A stretch of DNA of 64,000 nt from Halonotius aquaticus (GTDB lineage Archaea > Halobacteriota > Halobacteria > Halobacteriales > Haloferacaceae): NCBI RefSeq assembly GCF_003605575.1, contig NZ_QKNY01000018.1, positions 496,001 to 560,000 of the forward strand, read 5' to 3'. Below the pieces are notes generated by a model. It searched no databases and was not told the origin of the DNA. It worked only from the letters and a program-made list of their open reading frames with translations. Below are positions 27,409-37,139 of this stretch, piece by piece. The position numbers were made by a program, and so were the translations under genes. Within the stretch, counting starts at the first letter, position 1; every line of letters begins with the position of its first letter.

Positions 27409-29172
27409 ATGATGGATGGTGGAACGCTCCGGGAACGCGCCGGCAAGTTGCCCACCGAGCCCGGCGTCTACCAGTTTCAGGCCGGCGACCGGGTGTTGTA
27501 CGTCGGCAAAGCTGTCGATCTTCGCTCCCGGGTGCGTTCCTACACCGATCCACGCAGCGACCGCATCGCACAGATGGTCGCCCGCGCCGAGTCGCTTGAG
27601 GTCGCCGTCACCGACACCGAAACCCAGGCCCTCCTGCTGGAAGCCAACCTGATCAAACGCCATCAACCGCGGTACAACGTCCGCTTGAAGGATGACAAAT
27701 CCTACCCGTTGGTGCAGTTCACCGACCACGAAATCCCGCGAATCGAGAGCACCCGCGACCCCAACGACGCCGCGACCGTCTTCGGCCCCTTCACCGACAA
27801 GGGCCGGATCGAAACCGTGATCAAGGCGATCCGATCGGTCTACGGGCTGCGTGGCTGTTCGGAACACAAGTATCAGGGCCGGGATCGCCCCTGTCTCGAT
27901 TACGAGATGGGGCTGTGTACCGCGCCCTGTACCGGCGAGATCGATGCCGAAAGCTACCGTGAGGATGTTGAGGCGGCGATCCGGTTTTTCGAAGGCGAAA
28001 CCGGCGTGCTGGCCGATCCGCTCCGCCGGGAGATGGAGGCCGCCGCCCAAGAGCAGGCCTTCGAGCGCGCCGCGAATCTCCGCGACCAACTCGACACCGT
28101 CGAGACGATCCACGACGACAGCGAGCGGGCGGTCGCCAGCGGCGATGCGGCTGAGGCGGGTGGCGACGAGACGGTCGCGGACGTACTCGGCGTCGCTGTC
28201 GACGGCGACCACGCAACCGTCGCCCGGCTTCGCAGCGAGCGCGGCCAGCTCGTCGATCGCTCCCGGCACAGCCTTGATGCCCCCGACGAAGCCGACGGCG
28301 GCGACCGCGTGGCCGCGTTGCTCTCGGCGTTTTTGCCGCAGTATTACGCTGAACGCCAACTGCCGGATGCGATCCTGCTCTCCGAACGCCCAGATGACGA
28401 TGACGTGATCGAGTGGCTGGAGCGCGAGGGTGTCGCGGTTCGCGTCCCGGGTGCGGGCCGGGAGGCAACCCTTGTCGAACTCGCGCTGAAAAACGCCCGG
28501 CAGGGGCCGGTCGATGGCGACCCACTCGCAGCCCTCGGGGAGGCCCTCGGAATCGACCGCCCGGGCCGGATCGAGGGGTTCGATGTGAGCCACAGTCAGG
28601 GCAAAGCGGTCGTCGGCAGCAACGTCTGTTTCGTCGACGGCAGCGCGGAGACAGGCGACTACCGCCGGAAGCAGCTCACCGACCGCAACGACGACTACGC
28701 CAACATGCGGGAGTTGATCGAGTGGCGGGCGGATCGCGCCTTAGAGGGTCGTGACGACCGCCCCGATCCCGACCTCCTGTTGGTCGACGGCGGCGAGGGC
28801 CAGCTCGGGGCCGCGATGGACGCCCTCGACAAGACGGGGTGGGACGTGCCGGTCGTCGCACTGGCGAAGGACGAGGAGTTGGTGATCACGCCTGACCGCG
28901 TCTTCGACTGGCCGAGCGACGCCGACCACCTCCACGTCTGTCAGCGCGTCCGCGATGAGGCCCACCGGTTCGCCGTCCAGTACCACCAACAGCTTCGGGA
29001 CGACGTGTCGACCGCACTTGATGGGATTCCCGGCGTTGGCCCCGAAACCCGAAAGCGACTACTCCGGCGATTTGGCAGCGTCGACAACGTGCGGGATGCC
29101 TCCCAGACCGACCTGCAGGCTGTCGACGGCGTCGGGGAGAAAACGGCGGCGACGATCGCGGAACGACTGTAA
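27409..29172 (+). CDS. uvrC: UvrABC system protein C
   Basis: This 587-residue dual nuclease cuts on both sides of a lesion bound by UvrB. It has an N-terminal GIY-YIG domain ([20 protein letters not shown]), a UVR motif that contacts UvrB (about 200-235), a C-terminal RNase H-like nuclease ([25 protein letters not shown]) and a terminal helix-hairpin-helix pair ([26 protein letters not shown]). Two adjacent ATGs at 27409 and 27412 are candidate starts; the frame open to 27199 is spurious. Confidence 0.96.
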   Translation: MMDGGTLRERAGKLPTEPGVYQFQAGDRVLYVGKAVDLRSRVRSYTDPRSDRIAQMVARAESLEVAVTDTETQALLLEANLIKRHQPRYNVRLKDDKSYPLVQFTDHEIPRIESTRDPNDAATVFGPFTDKGRIETVIKAIRSVYGLRGCSEHKYQGRDRPCLDYEMGLCTAPCTGEIDAESYREDVEAAIRFFEGETGVLADPLRREMEAAAQEQAFERAANLRDQLDTVETIHDDSERAVASGDAAEAGGDETVADVLGVAVDGDHATVARLRSERGQLVDRSRHSLDAPDEADGGDRVAALLSAFLPQYYAERQLPDAILLSERPDDDDVIEWLEREGVAVRVPGAGREATLVELALKNARQGPVDGDPLAALGEALGIDRPGRIEGFDVSHSQGKAVVGSNVCFVDGSAETGDYRRKQLTDRNDDYANMRELIEWRADRALEGRDDRPDPDLLLVDGGEGQLGAAMDALDKTGWDVPVVALAKDEELVITPDRVFDWPSDADHLHVCQRVRDEAHRFAVQYHQQLRDDVSTALDGIPGVGPETRKRLLRRFGSVDNVRDASQTDLQAVDGVGEKTAATIAERL

Positions 29173-29226
29173 GGTGGGGATTCCGAATCCATACATCATT
29201 AAGGTCGCTGAGGCGATGGGACTGGT

Positions 29227-29805
29227 ATGGACTACACGCTCGCAGTTGAGAACGCGCCGGAGACGATCAGCGGTGGGACAGGCGTCCTCCTACTGCATCC
29301 CTCGATCGGCGAAACCGACCGCATCGACACCGACTTCTTCAAAACCGACACCGACCACTTCCTCGTTGTCTCAACCCGGACGACCGCCCGCGAGGTCGAA
29401 CAGAAGCTCGAACACTACGATGTCGACGAGGACAGCGCGGTCATCCTCGATACGCTGTCGGTCGAACGCGGCTACTCCCGGCGCGGCACCGACGATGTCC
29501 ACTACGTCTCCGCCCCCGACGACCTCGATGGAATCGTCGCCAAGGTCGAGGAGTTCCTCACCAGCCACGACGGAAAGGTGCGGCTCAGCGTCGACTCCCT
29601 TACCGAGATGATCTACTACGCCGACGAGGACGGCGTCGTCGATGCAACTGAAAAGCTGCTTGCGCTACTGGCCGAGCACGACGCAGTCGGTCTCTTCCAC
29701 CTCTCGAAGGAGGTTCACGACGAGGCGACGCTGGATCGCTTCCGCGAGCGCTTCGACGGCGTCATCGATCTCGCCGACGACGGCAGCGTCACCACCGAAT
29801 TTTAA
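29227..29805 (+). CDS. RecA/KaiC-fold-like haloarchaeal protein
   Basis: This 192-residue protein contains GTGVLLLHPSIGETDRID and FLVVSTRTTAREVEQKL near the N terminus, and DGKVRLSVDSLTEMIYYAD in the middle. The strand-helix spacing recalls KaiC/RecA-like HTR-associated proteins, but a proper Walker A lysine is absent, so ATP binding is doubtful. It probably belongs to a haloarchaea-only DUF family. It follows uvrC by 54 bases and may be co-transcribed. Confidence 0.68.
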   Translation: MDYTLAVENAPETISGGTGVLLLHPSIGETDRIDTDFFKTDTDHFLVVSTRTTAREVEQKLEHYDVDEDSAVILDTLSVERGYSRRGTDDVHYVSAPDDLDGIVAKVEEFLTSHDGKVRLSVDSLTEMIYYADEDGVVDATEKLLALLAEHDAVGLFHLSKEVHDEATLDRFRERFDGVIDLADDGSVTTEF

Positions 29806-29816
29806 GCGGTCGTCGA

Positions 29817-30560
29817 TCAGTCGATTCGGTAGGTTGCCTCGACGGATGCACTGACAGTGACATCGTCAGGCTGGAGCTCCGTCGAGCCACCGGCAGCATC
29901 TTCGGCAACGGCGTAGCGTTCGTAGGTCGGCGAGAGCCCACCACCGGCGGCGTTGAGCTGCTGTACCGACACCACCCGTGAGTCGACGCGGGCGGCGAGG
30001 ACATCCGCCTCGTCGCGGGCGGTATCAACAGCCGCTTTGAGGGCATCCTCCCGCAATGATTCGCGGGTCGACTCCGCAAGCGTGTACTCGATGCGGCCAA
30101 TGGAGTCGGCTCCGCCATCGATCGCGGTGTCGATCACGTCGCCGGTCGTATCGACATCGTCGACCTCGATGGTGATGGTGTGGGTGCCTTCGTAGCCGGT
30201 CTGTTCGGGCTCAGTACCCGGTTCGCGGCGTGTGTACTCCGGTCGGATCGCAAACCGCCCAGTCGTGAGTTGGTCGTCGTCAAGACCGGCGTTCCGGAGG
30301 GCCTGCCGGAGGCTATCAGAGCGCGTTGACAGCGCATCGCGGACGGCGGCCGCGTTGTCGCCGGTGGCCTCGACGCTGGCCTCGATGACCGCGCGGTCGG
30401 GAGCGGCCTGCATCTCTGCCGACCCGGTAACGGTGACTGTCCGACCGCTATCGCCGTCGCCAGCGGCGGTGTCGGTTGCTTGCTGTGCGGTGCCGAGACA
30501 GCCGGAGAGGCCGGCCGCGCCGGCTGCTGCCGTGCCGATGAGGAACTCACGTCGCTGCAT
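29817..30560 (-). CDS. SIMPL (DUF541) domain lipoprotein
   Basis: This 247-residue protein has a twin-arginine-type signal (MQRREFLIGTAAAGAAGLS) ending in a lipobox LSGC, so it is probably exported folded and lipid-anchored outside the cell. The mature part carries a SIMPL domain: TVTGSAEMQAAPDRAVIEASVEAT-like start, alternating-sign sums and a C-terminal VTVSASVEATYRI. Its role is unknown in archaea. The stop lies 11 bases from the end of the convergent gene. Confidence 0.85.
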   Translation of the reverse strand: MQRREFLIGTAAAGAAGLSGCLGTAQQATDTAAGDGDSGRTVTVTGSAEMQAAPDRAVIEASVEATGDNAAAVRDALSTRSDSLRQALRNAGLDDDQLTTGRFAIRPEYTRREPGTEPEQTGYEGTHTITIEVDDVDTTGDVIDTAIDGGADSIGRIEYTLAESTRESLREDALKAAVDTARDEADVLAARVDSRVVSVQQLNAAGGGLSPTYERYAVAEDAAGGSTELQPDDVTVSASVEATYRID

Positions 30561-30632
30561 GGTCGCTCACAGGTGGCCTGCGGATGAATAGGTTCCTAAA
30601 GGTGAAACGGCGGTTTGAGTCGGCTGTGGCGG

Positions 30633-31421
30633 CTACTCGCGGAGTTCGGCAAATGTCTTCTCAGCCCACTCGATAGCGTAGGCCGCGCCGTGTTCGCGGT
30701 AGGCCGTCGTCTCGAGCGCGCTGAACGGCGTCGGAAGGTCGAGATCGTGTTTGATCGCCGCACAGGCGTACTCGGTTGCCTCGGGAAACGTCATCTCGTT
30801 GTGGGCGACCGCCCGCGAGAGATCATCGAGCCGGGGTTCGAGTCGCTGGCCGGCATCGATCCACGCGTCGTACAACGGTTCGAACTCATCGTCGTCAGCC
30901 CACGACGCAAACACCTCGCGGGTCTGCAGCCCGACCCAGCCCTCGAAGAGGGCGGCGGCAATCTGGTAGACATCGGTGCCGTTGAGCCCGACCGCCGCAT
31001 CAAGGTCGGGATACTGTTCGCCGAAAAACGGGAGAAAATGCTCGGGGACATCGCAGTCGAGTTGGACGAAGGCTTCGGCGATGAGGAAATTGAGAAAGTC
31101 ATCGGGGGTGTTCTCGGCGCGCTGTTTGACCAGGACGGTCGGCGGCTCGGTCTGGGTCGTCCAGACGACGGTGCCGTCATCGGGGGTGCCGATCGTAAAG
31201 GCCTCGCCAGCGTACTGCTGGAGAACCGTTGGCGCGGTCTCGGGCAGCCAATCGGCGGGGTAGCTGGCCGGATCGAGGCGGTCGGCCAGCAAGCCGAGAT
31301 CCTCGGCGACCGCCGGCGGCAACGTGTCAAAATCGGTCTCGACATCCAGCACGGTCGCCTCGGAGGCGTGTCGCTGACGGACAGTTGACAGCAGCGGCGA
31401 CAGCGATCGCTCGGAGAACAT
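30633..31421 (-). CDS. Conserved haloarchaeal protein (possibly DUF7089)
   Basis: This 262-residue acidic, mostly helical soluble protein shows no catalytic motif I can name. Recognisable segments are LLADRLDPASYPADWLPE, FLNFLIAEAFVQLDCDVPEHFLPFFGE and FSALETTAYREHGAAYAIEWAE. I associate it loosely with a haloarchaea-specific DUF. Its ATG overlaps the stop of the upstream 29-residue ORF (TGATG), which argues for translational coupling. Confidence 0.75.
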   Translation of the reverse strand: MFSERSLSPLLSTVRQRHASEATVLDVETDFDTLPPAVAEDLGLLADRLDPASYPADWLPETAPTVLQQYAGEAFTIGTPDDGTVVWTTQTEPPTVLVKQRAENTPDDFLNFLIAEAFVQLDCDVPEHFLPFFGEQYPDLDAAVGLNGTDVYQIAAALFEGWVGLQTREVFASWADDDEFEPLYDAWIDAGQRLEPRLDDLSRAVAHNEMTFPEATEYACAAIKHDLDLPTPFSALETTAYREHGAAYAIEWAEKTFAELRE

Positions 31422-31510
31422 CAGGCGAAGACGTACGAGAGGATGATTCCGACCGCAAAGACGGCCGACAGAAGCACGGTGCCGAGCACAACCTTGGTGG
31501 CCTGCGACAT
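31421..31510 (-). CDS. 29-residue single-helix membrane microprotein
   Basis: Reading the reverse strand from ATG 31510 gives a 29-residue peptide: a short basic-polar head (MSQATK) followed by one hydrophobic helix ending SYVFA. Its TGA overlaps the ATG of the next gene as TGATG. The codon third positions favour G/C as in neighbouring genes, and the start is preceded by few usable alternatives. Tiny one-helix proteins of this kind are often left unannotated. Function is unknown. Confidence 0.6.
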   Translation of the reverse strand: MSQATKVVLGTVLLSAVFAVGIILSYVFA

Positions 31511-31544
31511 ATCGTCGGCTTCGACGGGGGCGGTAATAAAGCCT

Positions 31545-32198
31545 TCACTGCCGGACGCCGACCGCGCGCACCGGCGCGCCGTCGCCGCCGAGGGCAAGCG
31601 GGTACGCCCGGAGCTCGAACCGCTCGGTCACGCTCCCGAGGTTTGTCAGATTCTCAACGATCAGGCAGTTCTCGCCGAGCAGCGCCTGGTGGGCCGCAAA
31701 ATCAGTCGATTCGTCGTCGCCGGCCTGTGGGCTCGGTGTCGGATCGGGGCTCAACGCGTCGACACCGACCGCCAGATCATGGTCGGCACAGCGGGCCGCC
31801 GTTTCGGGGGCAATGTAGGGGTGATCGAGATAGCGGTCAGTGTTCCAGTGGTCGTCCCAGCCAGTCCAGCAGACGACCATGTCGGCGTCGGCCAAGGCGT
31901 CGTCTGCGGGGAGTCGTTCCGGGGTGATAGCCTCGCGGGCGGTACAGTCCCGGCAGTCGACCCGAACGGCGTCGAAGACGAAGCGGTCGAGCGAGAACGC
32001 CGACAGCGGATCGCCGTCCGGTTCGGTGTGGAGTGGCGCGTCGATGTGGGTGCCGGTGTGACTGCCGCATGAGAGCGATTCAACATGGTAGCCGTCGGCG
32101 GCGTGGGTCGCATGGTCGGTCACGCTGACCGCCGGATCACCAGGATAGGTCTGCATCCCATCCTCGATGGGGTGGGTAAGATCGACATGGTCGGGCAT
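31545..32198 (-). CDS. Cyclase family protein (kynurenine formamidase-like)
   Basis: This 217-residue metal-dependent hydrolase belongs to the cyclase/KynB-like family. The signature HTGTHIDAP at 47-55 holds the expected metal-binding and catalytic residues, and MQTYPGDPAV near the start is typical. Substrate is uncertain: relatives act on N-formylkynurenine, on isatin or in polyketide pathways. No tryptophan-degradation gene lies beside it. It is divergent from pgi. Confidence 0.84.
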   Translation of the reverse strand: MPDHVDLTHPIEDGMQTYPGDPAVSVTDHATHAADGYHVESLSCGSHTGTHIDAPLHTEPDGDPLSAFSLDRFVFDAVRVDCRDCTAREAITPERLPADDALADADMVVCWTGWDDHWNTDRYLDHPYIAPETAARCADHDLAVGVDALSPDPTPSPQAGDDESTDFAAHQALLGENCLIVENLTNLGSVTERFELRAYPLALGGDGAPVRAVGVRQ

Positions 32199-32276
32199 AG
32201 TCGGTAATGGCGTAGGCCGGCCAAAGAGGCTGTGACGACAACAACGATTTTACCGCCGCCGGACGCGACCATAGGT

Positions 32277-33569
32277 ATGTATCTGGATATCGGCAACGCA
32301 CTCGGCGGCAGTCCCGGTCTTACCGAAGACACCCTCGATCACCTCGATGAGCGAGTCGGGATCGCCCACGAGCGCATCGAGCAGGGCCGCGCGGACAACG
32401 AACACGGCTACGCCGCGCTCAACCTCCCTGAGACGGTCGACACCGACGCGATCCGCGCGGCGGTTGAGCCGTTCGGCACCCCCGAGGCCGTGCTGACGGT
32501 CGGCATCGGCGGCAGCGCGCTCGGCGCGGCAACCATCTCCGCTGCCCTCGCGGATCAGACCGACGTGGAGGCGCACTTCCTCGACAACGTCGACCCCGAG
32601 GACACCGCCGAACTCCTCGACTCGCTGCCGCTCGACGACACTGTCGTCAACGTCGTCTCCCGGTCGGGCACCACGGCGGAAACCCTCTCGAACTTCCTCG
32701 TCGTCCGCGAGGCGATGGACGACGCCGGCGTCGACTGGACCGAGCAGACCTTCGTGACCACGGGCGACGAGGGCAACCTCCGAAATCTCGCGGATAAACA
32801 CGACCTGCCGTCGCTCAAAGTCCCCGAAGGCGTGCCGGGTCGCTTCTCGGCGGTCTCAACAGTCGGACTGGCCTGTGCCGCACTCCAGGGCCTCGACATC
32901 GAGGATGTCGTCGCCGGTGCCCAAACCGCGATGGACGATCTCTCGGGGTCGCTGTATGAGTCGCCGGCCTACGCCTACGGCGCGGTCTGTTACGGCCTCG
33001 CCGAGCGCGGCGCGCTGACCAACGCGATGATGCCCTATGCGGAGTCGCTGGAATACTTCGCTGAGTGGTTCGCCCAACTGTGGGCCGAGAGCTTGGGCAA
33101 GGAACAGGTCGGCCAGACACCGGCGCGCGCCCTCGGTGCGACCGATCAACACTCCCAACTCCAACTCTACCGGGCCGGTCCCCGCGATAAGCTCGTCACG
33201 CTCGTCCGCCCGCGCGAACGCGAGGATATCGGCATCCCGGAAACCGATCTTGAGGGGCTGTCGTATCTTGGCGGTTCCGGCCTCGGCGACCTACTGGATG
33301 CGGAGTTCGAGGCGACCGAAGCCAGCCTCGCCGCCGAGGGGCGGCCCAACGTCCGCATCGAGATCGACGCCGTCGACGCCGAAAATATCGGCGAGTTGCT
33401 GTACGCGATGGAGGCCGCGACCGTGATGTACGGCGAACTCGCCGGGCTGTCGACGTTTACCCAGCCCGCTGTCGAATGGGGGAAGAAGGCCGCTCGCGGG
33501 CTGCTCGGCGGGGGCGACTTCGCGGAAGCCGACGCTGTCGCCGACAAGCGCACCTTCGAGATCGAGTAG
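32277..33569 (+). CDS. pgi: Glucose-6-phosphate isomerase
   Basis: This 430-residue enzyme of the PGI superfamily interconverts glucose-6-phosphate and fructose-6-phosphate. The sugar-isomerase phosphate-binding segments are IGGSALGA and VVSRSGTTAETLSNF. The late conserved segment is TDQHSQLQLYRAGP. ATG 32277 (MYLDIGNAL) is used, since the 15 upstream residues lie in the promoter region shared with the divergent cyclase gene. It complements the phosphohexomutases at 39-42.7 kb and Azf at 60.6 kb in hexose phosphate metabolism. Confidence 0.93.
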   Translation: MYLDIGNALGGSPGLTEDTLDHLDERVGIAHERIEQGRADNEHGYAALNLPETVDTDAIRAAVEPFGTPEAVLTVGIGGSALGAATISAALADQTDVEAHFLDNVDPEDTAELLDSLPLDDTVVNVVSRSGTTAETLSNFLVVREAMDDAGVDWTEQTFVTTGDEGNLRNLADKHDLPSLKVPEGVPGRFSAVSTVGLACAALQGLDIEDVVAGAQTAMDDLSGSLYESPAYAYGAVCYGLAERGALTNAMMPYAESLEYFAEWFAQLWAESLGKEQVGQTPARALGATDQHSQLQLYRAGPRDKLVTLVRPREREDIGIPETDLEGLSYLGGSGLGDLLDAEFEATEASLAAEGRPNVRIEIDAVDAENIGELLYAMEAATVMYGELAGLSTFTQPAVEWGKKAARGLLGGGDFAEADAVADKRTFEIE

Positions 33570-33623
33570 CCAGATCGATCGAATCGGTGTCCCTAACAGG
33601 GGCGGCGGCGTAGCCGGCCGATA

Positions 33624-34358
33624 ATGGCGACCGATACCGCTGGCTGGGAGCCACACGCGAAGGCCCTCGGGGAAGCCCTCCTAGTCGTGTTCGGGGCCTA
33701 CCTCGTCGCCAGCGTCGTGCTTGCGGCGGTAAATCCACCCCTGGTCGACGCTGGGATCGTCTCCCCCGGCGGCACCGACGAATACCTCGCACAGTTCGCC
33801 CTCCAGTACGCCGGCTTTCTGTTGGTCACCGGCTGGTACGCCCTCGCTGTCAGAGACGAGCCGCTGATCCCGTGGGCGACGCCCGGCCGCCGGGAACTCG
33901 GACTCATCGTCGCCGGGATCGTCATCCTCGTCGGCGCGAACAATGGGATCACCCGGCTGTTTGCCGCCGTCGACGTGAGCCTCGGCGACAACGCTGCCGT
34001 GACCATCGGCACCGGTGAGCCAGCCTACCTGTTGACGATGGTGGCCTTTTCCCTACTCGTTGTCGGGCCAGCCGAGGAACTGCTGTTTCGCGGTGTTGTC
34101 CAGGGACGGCTGCGGGAAACGTGGGGGGTCTGGCCGGCGATTCTTGCGGCAACCGTGCTCTTTGGGTTGAGTCACGCCTCCGTCGCCGGCGGGGTCGCCG
34201 GGATCGCTGCCTACATTGTCACCGCAACGCTGCTCGGCGTGCTGTTGGGCTATCTCTATGAGCGCACCAACAACATCGTCGTGCCGGCGGTCATCCACGG
34301 CGTCAACAATGCCGTCATCTTTGCGTGGCTCTATCTGGGCGAGATCGGTGTTGTCTGA
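33624..34358 (+). CDS. CPBP family intramembrane metalloprotease
   Basis: This 244-residue membrane protein has about seven hydrophobic helices. The CPBP/ABI motifs are present: EELLFRGVVQGRL (EExxxR), the His of LSHASVAGG, and HGVNNA. This family includes CAAX prenyl proteases, but most archaeal members have no assigned substrate. It follows pgi in the same direction after 54 bases and converges on nob1. Confidence 0.86.
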   Translation: MATDTAGWEPHAKALGEALLVVFGAYLVASVVLAAVNPPLVDAGIVSPGGTDEYLAQFALQYAGFLLVTGWYALAVRDEPLIPWATPGRRELGLIVAGIVILVGANNGITRLFAAVDVSLGDNAAVTIGTGEPAYLLTMVAFSLLVVGPAEELLFRGVVQGRLRETWGVWPAILAATVLFGLSHASVAGGVAGIAAYIVTATLLGVLLGYLYERTNNIVVPAVIHGVNNAVIFAWLYLGEIGVV

Positions 34359-34378
34359 AAACAGCCGGCGAAACGGGC

Positions 34379-34837
34379 TTAGCTCGGATTCTTCCGGGCA
34401 AGGTCGCTGCCGCAGATCCGACAGCGATCGAGATTGTCGTCGTAGGTGCGGCCACAGCCCTGACACTGGAACTGCCACTCCCGCTGTTCGGTGATCCCCT
34501 CCTGGGCGATCACGTTGACGGCAACGTTGAGCCGGTCGGCGACGTTCTGCATCGCGTAGTCGTCGGTGACCAAGGTGCCGTCAAGTTCGAAGGCGGCGGC
34601 GATGAGAATGATGTCAGTCTCACTGAGTTCGTCGGCATCGCCGGTCTCTGTTGCCGCGCGGTTGATCTTCTCAACCGTCTCCTCGGAGGGGATGTGGATA
34701 TGCATCCCCGCGCCCTCCTCGGCGTCGAAGCGGAAGGCGTGTTCGCCCTCCAACTCCTCGTGGACTTGCGGAACCGAGGCGGTGTCCTCGTCAGTGTGAT
34801 ACTCGTTGATAAACGCCGACGTGTCGAGAATCTGCAT
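34379..34837 (-). CDS. nob1: Nob1 family endonuclease (18S/16S rRNA 3'-end maturation)
   Basis: This 152-residue protein joins an N-terminal PIN nuclease (ILDTSAFINEY with Asp5, SETDIILIAAAFELDG, LVTDDYAMQNVA) to a C-terminal zinc ribbon (CQGCG and CRICG). Nob1 cleaves the precursor of small-subunit rRNA at its 3' end. ATG 34837 matches the PIN start; the longer frame would overlap the PRC-barrel gene. It is four bases downstream of the PRC gene and divergent from aIF5B. Confidence 0.91.
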   Translation of the reverse strand: MQILDTSAFINEYHTDEDTASVPQVHEELEGEHAFRFDAEEGAGMHIHIPSEETVEKINRAATETGDADELSETDIILIAAAFELDGTLVTDDYAMQNVADRLNVAVNVIAQEGITEQREWQFQCQGCGRTYDDNLDRCRICGSDLARKNPS

Positions 34838-34841
34838 ATAA

Positions 34842-35087
34842 TTACCGAGAAACAACGATGTAGTCTTTGACCGCATCAACGGCACCGGCTGGGATTTCGA
34901 GGCGGCCATCCTCGTTGGCCGGGAAATCGGCGGACGCCGCCGAGATCCCCTCGTTGGGGGTTACAAGCAGGTCGTGGAGGCGACCGGTTTTGAGATCCAT
35001 TGTGATGTTGTAGAGGTCGCCGAGTTCCGTCCCGTCGGCGCCCATCACGGCTTTGCCCGAGAGGTTTTCCGCGAGTATGTCAACCAT
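34842..35087 (-). CDS. PRC-barrel domain protein
   Basis: This 81-residue protein is a single PRC-barrel: LSGKAVMGADGTELGDLYNI, then DLKTGRLHDLLVTP, ending VDAVKDYIVVSR. PRC-barrels occur in RimM, the rRNA-processing factor, and in photosynthetic reaction centres. Stand-alone archaeal copies are thought to take part in RNA metabolism, which fits its place immediately before nob1. Divergent promoter space with aIF5B is about 130 bp. Confidence 0.88.
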   Translation of the reverse strand: MVDILAENLSGKAVMGADGTELGDLYNITMDLKTGRLHDLLVTPNEGISAASADFPANEDGRLEIPAGAVDAVKDYIVVSR

Positions 35088-35218
35088 GCCTGAGGTAGAC
35101 GGGCGAACTCATATAAACGCCACGGGCGCGTCCGACGGCCGGCAGACAGCCGGTAAGTTGAAAGGCTTAACTCCGAGGGCCCGGTTCCACCGGTAACGCG
35201 GTTGCCGGAGTTCTATGC

Positions 35219-37006
35219 ATGTCAGATCACGATACCTCACTGCGAACCCCGATCGTTGCTGTCCTCGGCCACGTCGACCACGGCAAAACCAGCCTGCTGG
35301 ATAAGATCCGCGGCTCGGCGGTCAGCGAGGGCGAGGCCGGCGCGATCACCCAGCATATCGGCGCGACGGCCGTCCCACTCGAAACGATCGCCGACATGGC
35401 TGGCGACCTTGTCAAGGTCGAAGACTTCGACCTCCCGGGGCTGCTCTTCATCGATACGCCCGGCCACCACTCATTTTCGACGCTGCGCTCACGGGGTGGC
35501 GCACTCGCCGATATCGCGATCCTCGTTGTCGACGTCAACGACGGCTTCCAGCCGCAAACTGAGGAAGCCCTCGACATCCTCCAGCGCACCGGCACGCCCT
35601 TCGTCGTCGCCGCCAACAAGGCCGACACGACGCCAGGCTGGAATCCAAATGAGAACTCCCCGATCAAGCCAAGTTACGACGCCCAAAGCGACACCGCCCG
35701 CCAGCGACTCGACGAAAACCTCTATGAGATCATCGGCCAGCTATCGGACGACGGCTTTTCGGCGGATCTCTACTGGCGCGTCCAGAACTTCCAGAAGAAC
35801 ATCGGCGTCGTCCCCTGTTCCGCGCTGACCGGCGAGGGCGTCCCCGACATCCTCGCGGTGTTGATGGGGCTTTCCCAGCGGTTCATGAAAGCCGAGATGG
35901 AGATCGACGTGGCTGGCCCCGGCGAGGGGACAGTCTTAGAGGTCAAAGATCAACAGGGCTTCGGCGCGACGCTGGATGTTGTTGTCTACGACGGGACGAT
36001 CCACGAGGGCGATCAGATCGTCGTCGGTGGGGTCAACGAGCCGATCGTCACCGAGATCCGGGCGTTGCTCCAGCCGCAGCCCAACGCCGAGATCCGGGTC
36101 GAAAACCGCTTTGAGCGCGTTGACGCGGTTGCGGCCGCCGCCGGTGTCAAGATCGCCGCCCCCGACCTCGATGATGCGATGGCCGGCGCGCCGGTGCGGG
36201 TCGTCCGCGACCGCGATGTTGACGACGTAATCAAGGAGGTCAAAGCCGAACTGGCCGAAATCGAGGTCGACACCGAGGAGGAAGGCGTCGTCGTCAAGGC
36301 CGACACCCTCGGCAGTCTCGAAGCGATGGCCAACGCCTTACAGGAGGCCGAGGTGCCGATCCTCCGGGCGGAGGTCGGCGACGTGGCACCCCGTGATATC
36401 GCGGTCGCCGGCACGGCCAGAGAGCCCGAACATACGGTAATCCTTGGGTTCAACGTCGAGGTGTTGCCGGATGCCGAGCGCGAACTCGAACAAAGCGAGG
36501 TGACGCTATTCCACGACGACGTGATCTACCAACTCGTCGAGGACTACGAGGAACACGTCGCAGAGATGCAGCGGGCCCAACAGGAGACGATCCTCGATAA
36601 GATCGTCCGGCCCGCACGGTTCCAGATCCTCGACGACCACACCTTCCGACAATCCGATCCTGCGGTCGTCGGCGTCGAGATCATGTCAGGGACGATTAAG
36701 AACAACACGAATGTTGCCAAATTCGACAACAACGAGCCCGACCGCGTCGGTGAGCTGTCGGGGATTCAGGCCCAAGGCGACGATGTCGAAGAGGCCCGCG
36801 CCGGCGAGCGTGTCAGCGTCGCCATCGACGGGCCGACGGTGGGTCGACAGATCGAGGAGGGCGACGAGCTCTGGATCGAACTACCGGAGAAACACGCCAA
36901 GATCCTCGAACAGGAGCTCAACGAGGAGATCCCAGCCGACGAACTGGAGGCGTTGTCGGGGTATCTGAATAAGCGACGAAAGCGCGATCCGTTCTGGGGC
37001 AAGTAA
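35219..37006 (+). CDS. infB: Translation initiation factor aIF5B (IF-2 homologue)
   Basis: This 595-residue GTPase promotes ribosomal subunit joining. G1 is GHVDHGKT (17-24), G3 is DTPGHH, and G4 is NKAD. A domain II barrel, the alpha/beta domain III and a C-terminal barrel with [18 protein letters not shown] follow. Length is normal for archaea and no intein is present. A second in-frame-out ATG just upstream (35215) is in another frame. The gene sits opposite PRC-nob1. Confidence 0.96.
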   Translation: MSDHDTSLRTPIVAVLGHVDHGKTSLLDKIRGSAVSEGEAGAITQHIGATAVPLETIADMAGDLVKVEDFDLPGLLFIDTPGHHSFSTLRSRGGALADIAILVVDVNDGFQPQTEEALDILQRTGTPFVVAANKADTTPGWNPNENSPIKPSYDAQSDTARQRLDENLYEIIGQLSDDGFSADLYWRVQNFQKNIGVVPCSALTGEGVPDILAVLMGLSQRFMKAEMEIDVAGPGEGTVLEVKDQQGFGATLDVVVYDGTIHEGDQIVVGGVNEPIVTEIRALLQPQPNAEIRVENRFERVDAVAAAAGVKIAAPDLDDAMAGAPVRVVRDRDVDDVIKEVKAELAEIEVDTEEEGVVVKADTLGSLEAMANALQEAEVPILRAEVGDVAPRDIAVAGTAREPEHTVILGFNVEVLPDAERELEQSEVTLFHDDVIYQLVEDYEEHVAEMQRAQQETILDKIVRPARFQILDDHTFRQSDPAVVGVEIMSGTIKNNTNVAKFDNNEPDRVGELSGIQAQGDDVEEARAGERVSVAIDGPTVGRQIEEGDELWIELPEKHAKILEQELNEEIPADELEALSGYLNKRRKRDPFWGK

Positions 37007-37139
37007 TTCGTCGGACGCAGAAAGAGGGTATAGTACGCATCTGTAGAGATAGGATGACAGCCTGCAACGCGATAACTGGAGAGACCAAGCTGTGATGGAG
37101 ATGAACGCGCGAAAGAAACCGCTGAAAACAGCCGGCAGC

